Assembly (NCBI RefSeq): GCF_037479095.1
Contig: NZ_JBBGZW010000001.1
Span: forward strand, 124,001 to 188,000
Origin: Pantoea nemavictus
Lineage (GTDB): Bacteria > Pseudomonadota > Gammaproteobacteria > Enterobacterales > Enterobacteriaceae
Length of the DNA: 64,000 nt
Reading direction: 5' to 3'
Shown: positions 47,245-59,744 of the stretch, in pieces
How positions within the stretch are numbered: the stretch's first letter is position 1
Layout of the letters: the number at the start of each line of letters is the position of its first letter
Position numbers and translations under genes: made by a program
The notes under the pieces: model-generated
What the model saw: only the letters and a program-made list of their open reading frames with translations
The model's database searches: none
What the model was told of the DNA's origin: nothing

Positions 47245-48216
47245 TCATGCTCCATTCAGGCAGCTCGCATACTGGCTCGACAACTCTATGAGAAACTTCA
47301 CGTAGCTGTCTTTGGATAAGCTGATGTCTGTTCCCAGCGGATCTAACGTACCTTTACGCACGCTAGTGCCACGGGACACGGCATCGATGACGGCCGGTCT
47401 GAATTGTGGCTCAGCAAAAACGCATACTGCTTTCTGCTCAACCAACTGTGTTCGTATTTGATGTAAACGCTGAGCGCCCGGCTGAATCTCAGGATTAACG
47501 GTAAAATGCCCTAAAGGCGACAAACCGTAATGTTTTTCAAAGTAGCTGTAAGCGTCGTGAAAAACGAAATAACCCTTGTTCCGCACAGGCACGAGTTGCG
47601 CGCCGATGTGTTTGTCTGCATCGGCTAATTCTGCCTTAAATTCCTGCAGATTAGCGTCAAGTTTGGCTTTGCTTTGCGGCATAAGTTCCAATAATTTTCC
47701 ATGGATTGCAACCGCAGATTGTATGGCCATGTCAGGTGACATCCACAGGTGCATATTAAACTGTCCGTGGTGGTGATGTGCATGAGACGCGTCCTGGTCT
47801 TCAGAATTTTCTGAGTCATGGTTATGATCGTGATCGTGCTCATGTTCATCATCATCTTCATCGCCGCTGATCAACAGAGGTTTTATGCCTGGCAAAGCAG
47901 CAATTTCGAGGTTTTTATTGGCGGGTAATTCTGCCGCTGACTTGGTCAAAAAGGCTTCCATTTCTGGTCCTACCCAAACGACTAAGTCTGCGTTTTTTAT
48001 ACGTTTTACATCGGAAGGACGTAAGGCATAATCATGTTCTGATGCGCCGTCAGGCAGCAATACTTCAACAGGCGTAATGCCATCAGCGATGGCGGCTGCG
48101 ATAAATCCGATTGGCTTGATTGATGCCACTACCGCTGAACGCGCGGGCAGTGCGCTTGAGGCTACGATTGCCGCAGCAGTAAGGGTGAAAACAAGGCGCT
48201 TTTTAATGTGTAACAT
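47245..48216 (-). CDS. znuA: zinc-binding periplasmic protein ZnuA
   Basis: A 323-residue cluster A-I solute-binding protein. Signal peptide of about 28 residues, first Zn ligand His61 (GASEHDYAL), a long His/Asp/Glu-rich loop (119-151, [11 protein letters not shown] and AHHHH), His156 in NMHLWMS and a His in [14 protein letters not shown]. It captures Zn2+ for ZnuBC. Divergent from znuC with a shared Zur operator. Confidence 0.97.
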   Translation of the reverse strand: MLHIKKRLVFTLTAAAIVASSALPARSAVVASIKPIGFIAAAIADGITPVEVLLPDGASEHDYALRPSDVKRIKNADLVVWVGPEMEAFLTKSAAELPANKNLEIAALPGIKPLLISGDEDDDEHEHDHDHNHDSENSEDQDASHAHHHHGQFNMHLWMSPDMAIQSAVAIHGKLLELMPQSKAKLDANLQEFKAELADADKHIGAQLVPVRNKGYFVFHDAYSYFEKHYGLSPLGHFTVNPEIQPGAQRLHQIRTQLVEQKAVCVFAEPQFRPAVIDAVSRGTSVRKGTLDPLGTDISLSKDSYVKFLIELSSQYASCLNGA

Positions 48217-48246
48217 AATACGTCATTCCATCGTGACCCGGTGATG

Positions 48247-48267
48247 GAATGTGATATTATAACATTC
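48247..48267. promoter_or_regulatory. Zur operator between znuA and znuCB
   Basis: A 21-bp palindromic AT-rich site, GAATGTGATA-TTATAACATTC, matching the enterobacterial Zur box (GAAATGTTATANTATAACATTTC) with few changes. It lies midway in the 76-bp divergent region and should repress both sides when zinc is sufficient. Confidence 0.85.
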
Positions 48268-48292
48268 GAAATTCAATGCAACCGTAAATATC

Positions 48293-49048
48293 ATGTCGCC
48301 ACTTGTAACCCTTGAAAACATTTCCGTGAAGTTCTCCCAGCGTCCAGTGCTTGCAGGCGTTAGCCTGACACTCGAACCGGGAAAAATTCTCACGCTGCTT
48401 GGCCCAAATGGCGCCGGCAAATCTACGCTAGTGCGTGCGGTGCTCGGGTTGCTTAAACCTACCAGCGGTAGCGTCAAGCGAGCCGCTGATTTGCGCATCG
48501 GTTATGTGCCGCAAAAACTGCATATCGATCCCACTCTCCCCATCACCGTTGAGCGCTTTATGCATCTTTCGCGCGGTACCAAGCGCGATGCCATTTTACC
48601 CGCACTAAAACGCGTGCAGGCCGGGCATCTGCTCAATGCGCCGCTGCAAAAACTTTCGGGCGGTGAAACCCAGCGCGTTTTACTGGCGCGTGCCCTGCTT
48701 AATGCACCTCAGTTGCTGGTGCTGGATGAGCCGACGCAGGGCGTTGACGTCAATGGCCAGGTTGCGCTGTACGATTTGATCGACCAGCTGCGTCGCGAGC
48801 TGAACTGTGCCGTGCTGATGGTTTCACACGACCTGCATCTGGTGATGGCGAAAACCGACGAGGTATTGTGCCTCAATCATCACATCTGCTGTTCCGGCAC
48901 GCCGGAAGCGGTGTCACAGCATCCGGAATTCATCGCGATGTTTGGCCCACGCGGCGCGCAGCAGTTGGCGATCTATCGCCATCACCATAATCATCGTCAC
49001 GATTTACAGGGACGTATTGTTCTGCGCAAAGGAAATGGCCCGTCATGA
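48293..49048 (+). CDS. znuC: zinc ABC transporter ATPase ZnuC
   Basis: A 251-residue ABC ATPase: Walker [10 protein letters not shown] (about 38-46), Q-loop GYVPQK, signature LSGGE, Walker [13 protein letters not shown] and switch His in MVSHDLH. The His-rich C-terminus ([10 protein letters not shown]) is typical of ZnuC. It overlaps znuB by 4 bp (ATGA). Confidence 0.97.
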   Translation: MSPLVTLENISVKFSQRPVLAGVSLTLEPGKILTLLGPNGAGKSTLVRAVLGLLKPTSGSVKRAADLRIGYVPQKLHIDPTLPITVERFMHLSRGTKRDAILPALKRVQAGHLLNAPLQKLSGGETQRVLLARALLNAPQLLVLDEPTQGVDVNGQVALYDLIDQLRRELNCAVLMVSHDLHLVMAKTDEVLCLNHHICCSGTPEAVSQHPEFIAMFGPRGAQQLAIYRHHHNHRHDLQGRIVLRKGNGPS

Positions 49049-49830
49049 TTGAACTGTTATTACCTGGCTGGCTGGGCGGCGTCTTGCTGGCGCTGGCGGC
49101 CGGTCCGCTCGGCTCGTTTGTCGTCTGGCGCCGCATGTCCTACTTCGGCGATACCCTCGCCCACGCATCGCTGCTTGGCGTGGCGTTTGGTTTGCTGCTC
49201 AACGTTAATCCCTATTACGCGGTAATTATGGTTACCGTGTGTCTGGCGTTAGGATTGGTGTGGCTGGAACGTCGTCCGCATTTGGCTATTGATACGCTGC
49301 TCGGCATTATGGCGCACAGTGCGCTTTCGCTGGGTTTAGTGGTGGTCAGCCTGATGCAAGGGGTGCGTGTGGATTTGATGGCCTATCTGTTTGGTGACCT
49401 GCTGTCGGTAACCCCAGATGATCTTTGGATGATGGGCGGCGGCGTGGCGATTGTGCTGGTAGTAATGGCGTGGCAATGGCGCTCCCTGCTGTCAATGACG
49501 ATCAGTCCGGAACTGGCGCAGGTTGATGGCGTTAATATTCAACGCACACGCTTAATGCTGATGTTAGTGACGGCGTTAACCATCGGTGTAGCCATGAAGT
49601 TTGTTGGTGCGTTGATCATTACTTCGTTGCTGATTATTCCGGCAGCCACGGCACGGCGCTTCTCGCGCTCGCCGGAACAGATGGCGGGTTACGCAGTAAT
49701 TATCGGTATTATCGCCGTCACCGGAGGACTGACCTTCTCCGCTAATTACGATACGCCAGCCGGACCTTCAGTGGTGTTATGCGCTGCGGTGCTGTTCATC
49801 TTTAGCATGGCAAAAAAACCGGCGGCCTAG
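49045..49830 (+). CDS. znuB: zinc ABC transporter permease ZnuB
   Basis: A 261-residue permease with about eight membrane helices (ABC-3 family), including [22 protein letters not shown] and [25 protein letters not shown]. It forms the channel for Zn2+ uptake with ZnuC and ZnuA. It ends 7 bp before the convergent ruvB. Confidence 0.97.
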   Translation: MIELLLPGWLGGVLLALAAGPLGSFVVWRRMSYFGDTLAHASLLGVAFGLLLNVNPYYAVIMVTVCLALGLVWLERRPHLAIDTLLGIMAHSALSLGLVVVSLMQGVRVDLMAYLFGDLLSVTPDDLWMMGGGVAIVLVVMAWQWRSLLSMTISPELAQVDGVNIQRTRLMLMLVTALTIGVAMKFVGALIITSLLIIPAATARRFSRSPEQMAGYAVIIGIIAVTGGLTFSANYDTPAGPSVVLCAAVLFIFSMAKKPAA

Positions 49831-49837
49831 CGCCGGT

Positions 49838-50842
49838 TTACTCTTCGCGACTGATACCGAAATGTTTATAGGCATGCTGCGTTGCCATTCGGCCGCGCGG
49901 CGTGCGCTGAATGAACCCTTGCTGGATGAGGAAGGGTTCAATCACATCTTCGATGGTTTCCCGCTCTTCTCCAATCGCCGCCGCCAGGTTATCAAGCCCA
50001 ACCGGACCACCCGAGAACTTGTCGATAATCGCCAGCAGCAGCTTGCGGTCCATATAATCGAAGCCCTGGCTATCGACGTTAAGCATATCCAGCGCGCTGG
50101 CTGACACTTCACCGCTCAGGTTGCCGTTGGCGCGAACTTCAGCGAAATCACGTACACGGCGTAACAGGCGATTGGCGATACGCGGCGTACCGCGCGCGCG
50201 ACGCGCAATTTCTAACGCACCCTCTTCGCTCAGCGCGAGTCCCAGACAAGCTGCACTACGACCGACGATGTGTTGCAAATCGGGCACGTTATAGAACTCA
50301 AGGCGCTGGACGATGCCGAAACGATCGCGCAGGGGTGAGGTTAATGAACCGGCGCGCGTTGTGGCGCCAATCAGGGTAAACGGCGGAAGGTCGAGCTTGA
50401 TCGAACGCGCAGCCGGACCTTCACCGATCATGATATCCAGCTGATAATCTTCCATCGCCGGATACAACACCTCTTCCACCACCGGCGACAGGCGATGGAT
50501 TTCATCGATAAACAGCACATCGTGGGGTTCAAGATTGGTGAGCATCGCCGCAAGATCGCCGGCTTTCTCCAGCACCGGCCCTGAAGTGGTGCGCAGGTTA
50601 ACGCCCATTTCGTTGGCAACAATGTTGGCCAGCGTGGTTTTACCTAATCCCGGTGGGCCGAAAATCAGCAGATGATCGAGTGCATCGCCACGCAATTTCG
50701 CGGCCTGGATGAAAATCTCCATTTGCTCACGCACCTGCGGCTGGCCAACATATTCCGTCAGTAGCTTAGGGCGAATGGCGCGGTCGAGCGTTTCTTCTTC
50801 ATTAAAGGAACTGCCCGAGACCAGGCGATCGGCTTCAATCAT
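49838..50842 (-). CDS. ruvB: Holliday junction branch-migration ATPase RuvB
   Basis: A 334-residue AAA+ motor: Walker [11 protein letters not shown] (about 62-71), Walker [11 protein letters not shown], sensor 1 [12 protein letters not shown] and Arg finger in RDRFGIV, and a winged-helix domain at the C-terminus. It drives branch migration with RuvA; ruvA precedes it by 8 bp. Confidence 0.98.
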   Translation of the reverse strand: MIEADRLVSGSSFNEEETLDRAIRPKLLTEYVGQPQVREQMEIFIQAAKLRGDALDHLLIFGPPGLGKTTLANIVANEMGVNLRTTSGPVLEKAGDLAAMLTNLEPHDVLFIDEIHRLSPVVEEVLYPAMEDYQLDIMIGEGPAARSIKLDLPPFTLIGATTRAGSLTSPLRDRFGIVQRLEFYNVPDLQHIVGRSAACLGLALSEEGALEIARRARGTPRIANRLLRRVRDFAEVRANGNLSGEVSASALDMLNVDSQGFDYMDRKLLLAIIDKFSGGPVGLDNLAAAIGEERETIEDVIEPFLIQQGFIQRTPRGRMATQHAYKHFGISREE

Positions 50843-50850
50843 GCTTTACC

Positions 50851-51465
50851 TCAAATAGCTGCGCGCAGGGCTTCACGAATCAGGGTTTCGCAATCCGCAT
50901 CCGGTTTACCCACTTTACTGATCATTCGGCTGGCTTCCTGTGGTTTATAACCAAGGGCAACCAACGCCGAAACCGCTTCCGCTTCAGCATCATTGTTATC
51001 CTGCGCAGCAGATGGCGTCGTTAACGTAAAGGTTGAATCACCACCAAACAGATCACCATGCATACCGATGAAGCGATCCTTCATTTCCACGATCAAACGT
51101 TCGGCGGTTTTTTTGCCCACGCCCGGCAGTTTAATCAGTGATGCAATCTCTTGTCGCTCAACCGCAGTAACGAATTGCTGTGCCGACATGCCAGACAGAA
51201 TCGCCAGCGCCAGTTTTGGTCCTACGCCATTTACTTTCACTAACTCGCGGAACAGCGTGCGTTCCTGCTTGTTATTGAAACCGAACAGTAGCTGCGCATC
51301 TTCACGCACCACAAACTGGGTAAAGATGATCGCTTCCTGATTAATTTCCGGCAGCTCGTAAAAGCAGGTCATTGGCATGTGCACTTCATAGCCGACACCG
51401 TGCGCCTCAATTAACACCAGCGGCGGCTGTTTTTCCAGAATATTGCCTCGTAAACGACCAATCAC
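50851..51465 (-). CDS. ruvA: Holliday junction-binding protein RuvA
   Basis: A 204-residue protein: N-terminal OB fold ([20 protein letters not shown]), two helix-hairpin-helix motifs ([29 protein letters not shown]) and a C-terminal RuvB-binding domain. It tetramerises on the junction. First gene of ruvAB. Confidence 0.98.
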   Translation of the reverse strand: MIGRLRGNILEKQPPLVLIEAHGVGYEVHMPMTCFYELPEINQEAIIFTQFVVREDAQLLFGFNNKQERTLFRELVKVNGVGPKLALAILSGMSAQQFVTAVERQEIASLIKLPGVGKKTAERLIVEMKDRFIGMHGDLFGGDSTFTLTTPSAAQDNNDAEAEAVSALVALGYKPQEASRMISKVGKPDADCETLIREALRAAI

Positions 51466-51515
51466 CTGAGCAGTTCCTTAATCTGATAAGTAAGCCTGTG
51501 TATATACCATAAAAA

Positions 51516-51537
51516 AAGCTGGATGAATATCCAGCTT
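51516..51537 (-). promoter_or_regulatory. LexA box of ruvAB fused with the ruvC terminator
   Basis: CTGGATGAATATCCAG (51519-51534) fits the SOS box pattern CTG-N10-CAG and resembles the E. coli ruvA box (CTGGATATCTATCCAG). The box lies 54 bp upstream of ruvA. The same palindrome, with flanking AA/TT, forms a 9-bp hairpin that on the minus strand is followed by seven T residues, so it also serves as the ruvC terminator. Confidence 0.8.
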
Positions 51538-51557
51538 CGCTGTGTATTGGGTTTCCG

Positions 51558-52085
51558 CTAACCCGACCGCATACGACCACGCGTCATCACCAATTTGCTA
51601 TCGCTGATACGTGCAGCGTTTTGACTCATATGGCAATGCGTAATGGCAATGGCCAGTGCATCAGCGGCATCGGCTTGCGGATTGGCCGGCAGTTTCAGCA
51701 AGGTGCGCACCATATGCTGCACCTGGCTTTTCTCTGCGCCACCGGTTCCGGTCACGGTTTGCTTCACTTGACGCGCCGCATATTCAAACACCGGCAAATC
51801 ATGATTCACCGCGGCGACAATTGCCGCGCCGCGCGCCTGGCCCAGCTTAAGCGCTGAGTCGGCATTCTTCGCCATAAATACCTGCTCAATAGCGAAGTAG
51901 TCGGGTGAGAATTGCGTGATAATTTCGCTGACGCCTGCATAGATAAGTTTGAGACGTGACGGCAGATCGGTGACGTTAGTGCGGATACAGCCGCTGCCTA
52001 AATAGGTAAGCTGGCGGCCGGTTTGGCGGATGACACCGTAACCGGTGACGCGCGAGCCGGGATCGATCCCGAGAATTATCGCCAC
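51558..52085 (-). CDS. ruvC: Holliday junction resolvase RuvC
   Basis: A 175-residue endonuclease (E. coli 173) that cuts junctions held by RuvAB. Catalytic acids are in [14 protein letters not shown] (Asp7), [10 protein letters not shown] (Glu), and the C-terminal [10 protein letters not shown] region. It lies upstream of ruvAB and downstream of yebC on the same strand. Confidence 0.97.
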   Translation of the reverse strand: MAIILGIDPGSRVTGYGVIRQTGRQLTYLGSGCIRTNVTDLPSRLKLIYAGVSEIITQFSPDYFAIEQVFMAKNADSALKLGQARGAAIVAAVNHDLPVFEYAARQVKQTVTGTGGAEKSQVQHMVRTLLKLPANPQADAADALAIAITHCHMSQNAARISDSKLVMTRGRMRSG

Positions 52086-52122
52086 AGCGCGTCTCCGGTG
52101 ATGGGGGTTTTAAGCAACGCCA

Positions 52123-52866
52123 TTACAGCGTTTCTGCGATCTCATCAGAGATTTCACCGTTATGGTAAACTTCCTGCACATCATCACAGTCTTCCAGCAT
52201 GTCGATCAGACGCAGCAGTTTCGGCGCAGTTTCAGCATCCATTTCGGCTTTGGTTGAAGGGATCATTGAAACTTCAGCGCTATCCGCTTTCAGGCCGCCC
52301 GCTTCCAGCGCATCACGCACCGCACCCATCTCTTCCCACGCGGTGAACACATCGATCGCGCCGTCGTCATAGGCAACGACATCTTCTGCGCCGGCTTCCA
52401 GCGCCGCTTCCATTACCGCATCTTCGTCCTGGCCAGGCGCGAAGGAGATAACGCCCTTCTTGCTGAACAGGTAAGAAACTGAACCGTCAGTTCCGAGGTT
52501 GCCACCGGTTTTGGTGAAGGCATGACGTACTTCGCCCACGGTACGGTTGCGGTTGTCGCTCAGGCACTCAATCATCACCGCTGAGCCGCCCGGACCGTAA
52601 CCTTCATAAATGATGGTTTCCATGTTGGAATCATCTTCACCGCCCACGCCGCGTGCAATCGCACGGTTCATGGTGTCACGCGTCATGTTGTTAGACAGCG
52701 CTTTGTCCATTGCGGCGCGCAGACGCGGGTTGGAGCCGGCATCGCCGCCACCCAGTTTCGCGGCGGTCACCAGCTCGCGAATGATTTTGGTGAAGATTTT
52801 ACCGCGCTTAGCGTCCTGAGCAGCTTTACGATGCTTAGTATTCGCCCATTTACTGTGTCCAGCCAT
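52123..52866 (-). CDS. yebC: YebC/TACO1-family protein
   Basis: A 247-residue protein starting [22 protein letters not shown], the universal start of the family. The longer frame upstream is discarded. E. coli YebC was first described as a putative regulator; family members are now linked to translation of difficult sequences such as polyproline. It stands between ruvC and nudB. Confidence 0.96.
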   Translation of the reverse strand: MAGHSKWANTKHRKAAQDAKRGKIFTKIIRELVTAAKLGGGDAGSNPRLRAAMDKALSNNMTRDTMNRAIARGVGGEDDSNMETIIYEGYGPGGSAVMIECLSDNRNRTVGEVRHAFTKTGGNLGTDGSVSYLFSKKGVISFAPGQDEDAVMEAALEAGAEDVVAYDDGAIDVFTAWEEMGAVRDALEAGGLKADSAEVSMIPSTKAEMDAETAPKLLRLIDMLEDCDDVQEVYHNGEISDEIAETL

Positions 52867-52889
52867 CTTGCGTATTCTCCGATCTTTTA

Positions 52890-53005
52890 CAGGGTGCAGG
52901 CTATCTTGCTTGCGATCTTGTCCCCCGGCAGTGCTCGCAATCCTCACGTACATAAGTACGCTCCGGTTGCTGTGCGCTGGCGGTGAACAACCTCGCAGCG
53001 CCGAT
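52890..53005. repeat. probable dispersed repeat between nudB and yebC
   Basis: The gap of about 240 bp has no gene. It contains a hairpin ACGTAC-ataa-GTACGC flanked by CTCGCAATCCTC and CTCCGGTTGC, then GCGCTGGCGGTGAACAACCTCGCAGCG. This motif set is one I recognise as recurring in intergenic regions of Enterobacterales. Copy number cannot be seen here. Confidence 0.4.
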
Positions 53006-53106
53006 GACGCCTGACTGTTCAATACTTTGGTGCAGTCCTGTTAAGACTCACCCGATTCATAGAATTTAAATCATTCGCCGCTGGAATAACGCGCGGCGGC
53101 GAGCAT

Positions 53107-53538
53107 TCAGATAAATTCTTCAATTGCCTGGCGGTTACTCCAGGACTTGGTGAGGGCTGCGGCAGCGACGGGATCGAGCCAGCGCGCGGCGAGATGCTCA
53201 GTGAGCAGCAGGTCGCGCTCTGCAGGTAACGCCAATCTGAACCAGTGTTCGCGATTGTGCGTGGTGCCCGGTGCGTAGCGATGACGGTAGTGCGGGAAGA
53301 TTTCAAACTCAATTTGTTTGTGGCAATCGTCCAGCACTAACTTTTCATCGGCAATGTCGATGGCGAGCTCTTCTAACACTTCACGCAGCGCCGCCTGGCG
53401 CGGGGTTTCTCCCGCTTCCAGGCTGCCGGTTACGGATTGCCAGAAGCTATCGTCATCACGTCGCTGCAGCATTAACACCCGGCCGGAATCTCGCGCAAAA
53501 ATCACCACCAGCACCGATACCGGATGTTTAAAGCCCAT
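53107..53538 (-). CDS. nudB: dihydroneopterin triphosphate diphosphatase NudB
   Basis: A 143-residue Nudix hydrolase in the folate pathway. The Nudix box GSLEAGETPRQAALREVLEEL (about 37-57) is complete. ATG 53538 shares one base with the aspS stop (TAATG), a sign of translational coupling. Ends slightly earlier than the E. coli protein (150 aa). Confidence 0.95.
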   Translation of the reverse strand: MGFKHPVSVLVVIFARDSGRVLMLQRRDDDSFWQSVTGSLEAGETPRQAALREVLEELAIDIADEKLVLDDCHKQIEFEIFPHYRHRYAPGTTHNREHWFRLALPAERDLLLTEHLAARWLDPVAAAALTKSWSNRQAIEEFI

Positions 53539-55319
53539 TACTTGTTCTCTGACTTTTCTTTCTTCGGTGCCACCAGAATGCCTAAATCCAGCAGCGCCGC
53601 TGGATTAGCTTCGCTTGGGGCTTCGGTCATCATGCACGCCGCGGCGGTGGTTTTCGGGAACGCGATCACATCACGGATGTTATCGGTGCCGGTCAGCAGC
53701 ATGGTCAGACGATCCAGACCAAACGCCAGGCCCGCGTGTGGCGGCGTGCCGTATTTCAGCGCATCAAGCAGGAAGCCAAACTTCTCACGCTGCTCTTCTT
53801 CGGTAATGCCGAGAATGCTGAATACCGTCTGCTGCATTTTGCCGCTGTGGATACGTACCGAACCGCCGCCCACTTCGTAACCGTTAATCACCATATCGTA
53901 AGCGTTGGCTACCGCTTGTACCGGATCGGTCGCCAGCGCTTCAGCGCTCATCTCTTTCGGCGAAGTGAACGGATGGTGCATCGCTGCCAAACCGCCCTCT
54001 TCATCTTCTTCAAACATTGGGAAGTCGATCACCCACAGCGGCGCCCAGGCTTTGTCATCCGTGATCTGCAGATCACGGCCAACCTTCAGACGCAGTGCGC
54101 CCAGCGCATCAGCGACCACTTTAGCGCGGTCGGCGCCGAAGAAGATCAGGTCGCCATCTTGTGCGGATGTGCGGTTCAGGATCGCTTCAACGATCTCTGC
54201 AGTAAGGAATTTCGCTACCGGACTCTGTACGCCTTCGAAACCTTTCGCGCGCTCGTTGATCTTCATCCACGCCAAACCTTTGGCGCCGTAGATTTCAACG
54301 AACTTGCCGTATTCATCAATCTGCTTACGCGTCAGCGCAGCGCCGCCCGGAACGCGCAGCGCAGCAACGCGACCTTTCGCATCGTTGGCTGGACCCGCAA
54401 ACACCTGGAACTCAACGTTTTTCAGCAGATCAGCAACGTCCACCAGCTCCATAGGATTACGCAGGTCTGGCTTATCGGAGCCGTAACGGTTCATCGCTTC
54501 GGCAAAGGTCATCTGCGGGAAGTCACCGAGATCGACGCCCTTGATGTCAATCCACAATTCACGAATCAGACGTTCCATCTTTTCACGGACCTGCTCGGCA
54601 GTCATGAAAGAGGTTTCAACGTCGATCTGGGTAAATTCAGGCTGACGGTCAGCACGCAAATCTTCGTCGCGGAAACACTTAACGATTTGATAATAGCGGT
54701 CAAAACCCGACATCATCAGCAGCTGTTTGAACAGCTGTGGCGACTGCGGCAGCGCGTAGAATTTACCTTTATGCACGCGGCTCGGCACCAGATAGTCACG
54801 CGCACCTTCTGGCGTGGCTTTGGTCAGCATCGGGGTTTCGATATCAAGGAATCCCTGGTCGTCCATAAAGCGACGCACGAAGCTGGTAATTTTAGCGCGG
54901 GTTTTTAAACGCTGTGCCATTTCCGGACGACGCAGGTCCAGATAGCGATACGTCAGACGCGCTTCTTCGCTGTTGGTCTGGTTTGAGTCCAGCGGCAGCG
55001 GTTCTGCACGGTTGATGATGTTCAGCTCATGGGCAAACACTTCCACTTCGCCGGTCGCCATGTCGCTATTTTTGTTCTTTTCGTCACGTGCACGAACGGT
55101 GCCGGTGATCTGGATACAGAATTCGTTACGCAGCTCAGATGCCAGCTGGAAAGCGTCCTGACGGTCGGAATCGAAGAACACCTGTGCGATACCTTCACGG
55201 TCGCGCATATCGATAAAAATCAGGCTACCCAGATCGCGACGGCGATTTACCCAGCCGCAGAGAGTGACTTGCTGACCCACATGAGACAGATTGAGCTGTC
55301 CGCAATATTCTGTACGCAT
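53538..55319 (-). CDS. aspS: aspartyl-tRNA synthetase AspS
   Basis: A 593-residue class IIb synthetase. N-terminal OB anticodon-binding domain ([23 protein letters not shown]), class II motif 2 ([18 protein letters not shown]), a GAD insertion and motif 3 ([12 protein letters not shown]). It starts [18 protein letters not shown]. nudB follows with a 1-base overlap. Confidence 0.98.
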   Translation of the reverse strand: MRTEYCGQLNLSHVGQQVTLCGWVNRRRDLGSLIFIDMRDREGIAQVFFDSDRQDAFQLASELRNEFCIQITGTVRARDEKNKNSDMATGEVEVFAHELNIINRAEPLPLDSNQTNSEEARLTYRYLDLRRPEMAQRLKTRAKITSFVRRFMDDQGFLDIETPMLTKATPEGARDYLVPSRVHKGKFYALPQSPQLFKQLLMMSGFDRYYQIVKCFRDEDLRADRQPEFTQIDVETSFMTAEQVREKMERLIRELWIDIKGVDLGDFPQMTFAEAMNRYGSDKPDLRNPMELVDVADLLKNVEFQVFAGPANDAKGRVAALRVPGGAALTRKQIDEYGKFVEIYGAKGLAWMKINERAKGFEGVQSPVAKFLTAEIVEAILNRTSAQDGDLIFFGADRAKVVADALGALRLKVGRDLQITDDKAWAPLWVIDFPMFEEDEEGGLAAMHHPFTSPKEMSAEALATDPVQAVANAYDMVINGYEVGGGSVRIHSGKMQQTVFSILGITEEEQREKFGFLLDALKYGTPPHAGLAFGLDRLTMLLTGTDNIRDVIAFPKTTAAACMMTEAPSEANPAALLDLGILVAPKKEKSENK

Positions 55320-55403
55320 AACGTATCCTTTTAACTTCGCCGCTGCTGCCAGACAGCATCAGGCCGCGTAACCTTCTGAGATGCTGTCGCAAAAAAGACG
55401 GCT

Positions 55404-55432
55404 ATTATAATGGAAAAACCCAGGCAGGATAA
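55404..55432 (-). promoter_or_regulatory. candidate aspS promoter
   Basis: On the minus strand a perfect -10 TATAAT (55404-55409) with a weak -35 TTATCC 17 bp upstream (55427-55432), 85 bp before aspS. The palindromic TTATAA core also gives a TATAAT on the plus strand (55406-55411), which could serve yecE. Confidence 0.5.
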
Positions 55433-55551
55433 GTGGAGCCAGATCAAAGCGGACAAAACATTATGTTTTATCGCGCTGTTTTTCCTGCCGACATGAAAAC
55501 AGGTTACATTAAGCCGCCCTTTCCCGCCCAAAAGGATTCAGGAGTTCGCGT

Positions 55552-56373
55552 TTGACACTTCGCATTGGATTACCGCAATGGCAGCATGCGCACTGGAAAC
55601 AGTTCGGCTTAGCGACGTTAGCCGATTACGCACAGCTGTTTGGCTGCGTTGAAGGCAACACCACGTTGTATGCGCTGCCGAAGCCGGAAGTGGTGCTGCG
55701 CTGGCGCGATATGACTCATGACGATTTCCGCTTCTGCTTTAAGTTTCCCGATAGCATCAGCCACAAAGCCGCGCTGCGAAACTGCGATGAGCTGCTGACG
55801 GAGTTTTTCCGCCTGCTCGATCCACTCAGCAACCGCATCGGACAATATTGGTTACAGCTGCCCGCCGCATTCTCACCGGCGCAGCTCAGCGATTTATGGG
55901 CATTTCTTGATAGTTTGCCGCGTATCTTTCAGTACGGCGTTGAAGTGCGCCATCCGGCGTTTTTTGCCAAAGGTGAAGCCGAGCGCGCGCTGAATCGCGG
56001 TTTGCTGCAGCGCGGGGTGAATCGGGTGATTCTGGATAGCCGCCCGGCTCATGCCTCGACTTCACAAACCGCCGCCGCCGTTGAGGCCAGAGCGAAGAAG
56101 CCGCGCGTGCCGCCACACGCGGTGCAAACCGGCTCGCAACCCATGGTGCGTTTTATCGGCAGCGATAGCGTGGCGGAGAGCGTGCCGCTGTTTCAGCCGT
56201 GGCACAGCAAAATTGCCGCGTGGCAGGCTGAATGTGATCCGATGCTGTTTATTCACACGCCAGATATGGGCGAGGTGTTTCCCCTGATTCAGGCGCTGTG
56301 GCCGCAGTTGCAGCAGTTGGAACCCGCATTAGGCGATCTGCCCGATTGGCCGCAGCAGTCGAGCCTGTTCTAG
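55552..56373 (+). CDS. yecE: DUF72 TIM-barrel protein YecE
   Basis: A 273-residue protein of the YecE/DUF72 family. Conserved positions: IGLPQWQHAHWKQFGL, CVEGNTTLYALPKPEVVLRW, FCFKFPDSISH, QYWLQLPAAFSPAQL and a final PQQSSLF. The start is TTG at 55552, 7 bases after GGAG, which aligns the protein with E. coli YecE. The family's function is unknown. In E. coli yecD precedes it; here only 232 bp separate it from aspS. Confidence 0.92.
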   Translation: MTLRIGLPQWQHAHWKQFGLATLADYAQLFGCVEGNTTLYALPKPEVVLRWRDMTHDDFRFCFKFPDSISHKAALRNCDELLTEFFRLLDPLSNRIGQYWLQLPAAFSPAQLSDLWAFLDSLPRIFQYGVEVRHPAFFAKGEAERALNRGLLQRGVNRVILDSRPAHASTSQTAAAVEARAKKPRVPPHAVQTGSQPMVRFIGSDSVAESVPLFQPWHSKIAAWQAECDPMLFIHTPDMGEVFPLIQALWPQLQQLEPALGDLPDWPQQSSLF

Positions 56374-56418
56374 ACGTAACGCAAAGGGTGCAGCCTGCCC
56401 GCGTTTCTGCCAAAATAG

Positions 56419-58145
<1,727 letters not shown>

Positions 58146-58148
58146 CGC

Positions 58149-58769
58149 TTAACGCCGCGACAGCGCCAGCTTCGCGGCAAAACCAATAAAGACGCAGCCG
58201 GTTAGGCGATCCATCACTTTCAGCACCGCCGGGCGACGCAGATGCGTGGCAAAGTACTGGCTGCTACCAATCAGCACCGCATTCCACACCAAACCAATCA
58301 GCATATGCGTGAGCGCCATTAGCGTGCACCACAGCGGCACCGAAGCGCCCGCTGGAATGAACTGCGGCAGGAAGGTGACATAGAACACGCCGACTTTGGG
58401 ATTTAACAGGTTGCCAAATAAACCGCGCGTGAAGCAGGCGAAATAACGTTGTTCTTTGCTCTGGGTGCGCTGGCCTTGTTCCGCCTGTGTGCGCGGATGG
58501 ATTAACAGTTTGACGCCGAGATAGAGCAGATAAGCCGCGCCGACCCATTTGAGCAAGTTATAAGCCATTTCCGAGGCCAGCAGCAGCGCGCCCAAACCCA
58601 GTCCCACCGCAACACCCCATACCAGACAACCCAGCGTGACGCCCAGCGCCGTTACCGAGGCGCGTCTCCAGCCTTGCGCGGCGGCGGAACGAAGCACTAA
58701 TGCAGTATCAAAGCCGGGTGTAAGCGTAAGAATGGTGATGGCGAAGAGGAATGAAAGGATAAGTGTCAT
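58149..58769 (-). CDS. LysE/RhtB-family amino-acid exporter
   Basis: A 206-residue protein with about six membrane helices. Family features are LTPGFDTALVLRSAAAQGWRRA, KWVGAAYLLYLGVKLL and GLFGNLLNPKVGVFYVTFLPQF. RhtB-type proteins export homoserine, threonine or other amino acids; the substrate of this one cannot be told. Not part of the E. coli cmoB neighbourhood. Confidence 0.85.
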   Translation of the reverse strand: MTLILSFLFAITILTLTPGFDTALVLRSAAAQGWRRASVTALGVTLGCLVWGVAVGLGLGALLLASEMAYNLLKWVGAAYLLYLGVKLLIHPRTQAEQGQRTQSKEQRYFACFTRGLFGNLLNPKVGVFYVTFLPQFIPAGASVPLWCTLMALTHMLIGLVWNAVLIGSSQYFATHLRRPAVLKVMDRLTGCVFIGFAAKLALSRR

Positions 58770-58802
58770 GCGATGTTCTCTCTTACTCCGGTGCGTTTGG
58801 CG

Positions 58803-59660
58803 TTAATCCTGGGTGGCTGATTCGTCTGGCGAATTCCAGTATTGGTATTTATAAGCTGAGCTGAGATGGCGTTCAATGGTGCCTTTAGCAAACACTTCAG
58901 TTTCATGCAGATAACTCAATGTGCAGTTGCCCACTTCATCCCACAGTTGACACTCATCGACCGAGCGCAACGTGCTAACCGGCGTGGTCGACGTGCCATT
59001 CAGGCGCAGTTCCCGCCACTGGTTATCGTAGCTGTAAGTATCTTTACTGCGCGCGCTGCTGGATGAGGTGACCAATCCTTGCGGATTCCAGCGCCAGCTG
59101 TTTTCACCGTTGGTCATGGTATCGCTGCCGCGAGCCACGCTTTTTTCCACTCGGAACTGCTTGTCGTAGCGATAAGTGGTATCGGTAAAGCCGTCTTTGC
59201 CCATGCTGGTGAATTTATCGGACGAGCTAACAATGTTGCCATGCTGTCCGATTTGCCAGCTAATGGTGCCCTGCCGGTTGTCGACCACTTCCTCTTGCCC
59301 TGCCTTGATGACTTTGACCATATAAGCATACTCCGCCACCCAACCGCGCTGTACGCGAGCAATATGCTGCTCCATGGTCAGCATGACGTTGCCTTCATTT
59401 TTGTCATAGGAGATATCGGCCACCATCAAATCGCCGCATTGATCAAACTGGCCGAGCACGCGCTTTTGCGAGTTCACATCTTTGCCGAATTCGCCCGCCA
59501 CCACCTGACGTACCGCGCCTTTGGCATCACCACCCAGCATGATCCAGTTATTGCTGCTGGTAATGTTTTTGCTCATCGGTGGACACGCAGTGCTGACCGC
59601 CAGCGCGACGCCGCAGTAAGGCAGAAGCAGCACTAAAACGGCACAAGGGAAGGATTTCAT
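58803..59660 (-). CDS. secreted protein of unknown function (weakly YnfC-like)
   Basis: ATG at 59660 gives a 285-residue product with a signal peptide (MKSFPCAVLVLLLPYCGVALA). The mature part has an alternating beta pattern with repeated YDNQW/YDKQF-like segments (TYRYDKQFRVEKS; TYSYDNQWRELRL) and four or more Cys. The layout recalls the UPF0257/YnfC lipoprotein family, but no lipobox is present and similarity is slight. It could be periplasmic. The ribosome site is weak. Confidence 0.65.
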   Translation of the reverse strand: MKSFPCAVLVLLLPYCGVALAVSTACPPMSKNITSSNNWIMLGGDAKGAVRQVVAGEFGKDVNSQKRVLGQFDQCGDLMVADISYDKNEGNVMLTMEQHIARVQRGWVAEYAYMVKVIKAGQEEVVDNRQGTISWQIGQHGNIVSSSDKFTSMGKDGFTDTTYRYDKQFRVEKSVARGSDTMTNGENSWRWNPQGLVTSSSSARSKDTYSYDNQWRELRLNGTSTTPVSTLRSVDECQLWDEVGNCTLSYLHETEVFAKGTIERHLSSAYKYQYWNSPDESATQD

Positions 59661-59744
59661 GAAGGTTATCCGTACGAAGCCATAAGTAATCAAAGCATCG
59701 TTTGCTGGAATACGCTATGCCGACGTGAACTCTTTCGCCAAAAT

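Noticed and set aside
47800..47880. Tandem repeat within znuA
   Set aside because: The repetitive bases encode the His/Asp-rich metal-binding loop normal for ZnuA, not an independent repeat.
53736..54908. 390-codon plus-strand frame opposite aspS
   Set aside because: It is entirely antisense to a highly conserved synthetase and its translation is low-complexity shadow sequence.
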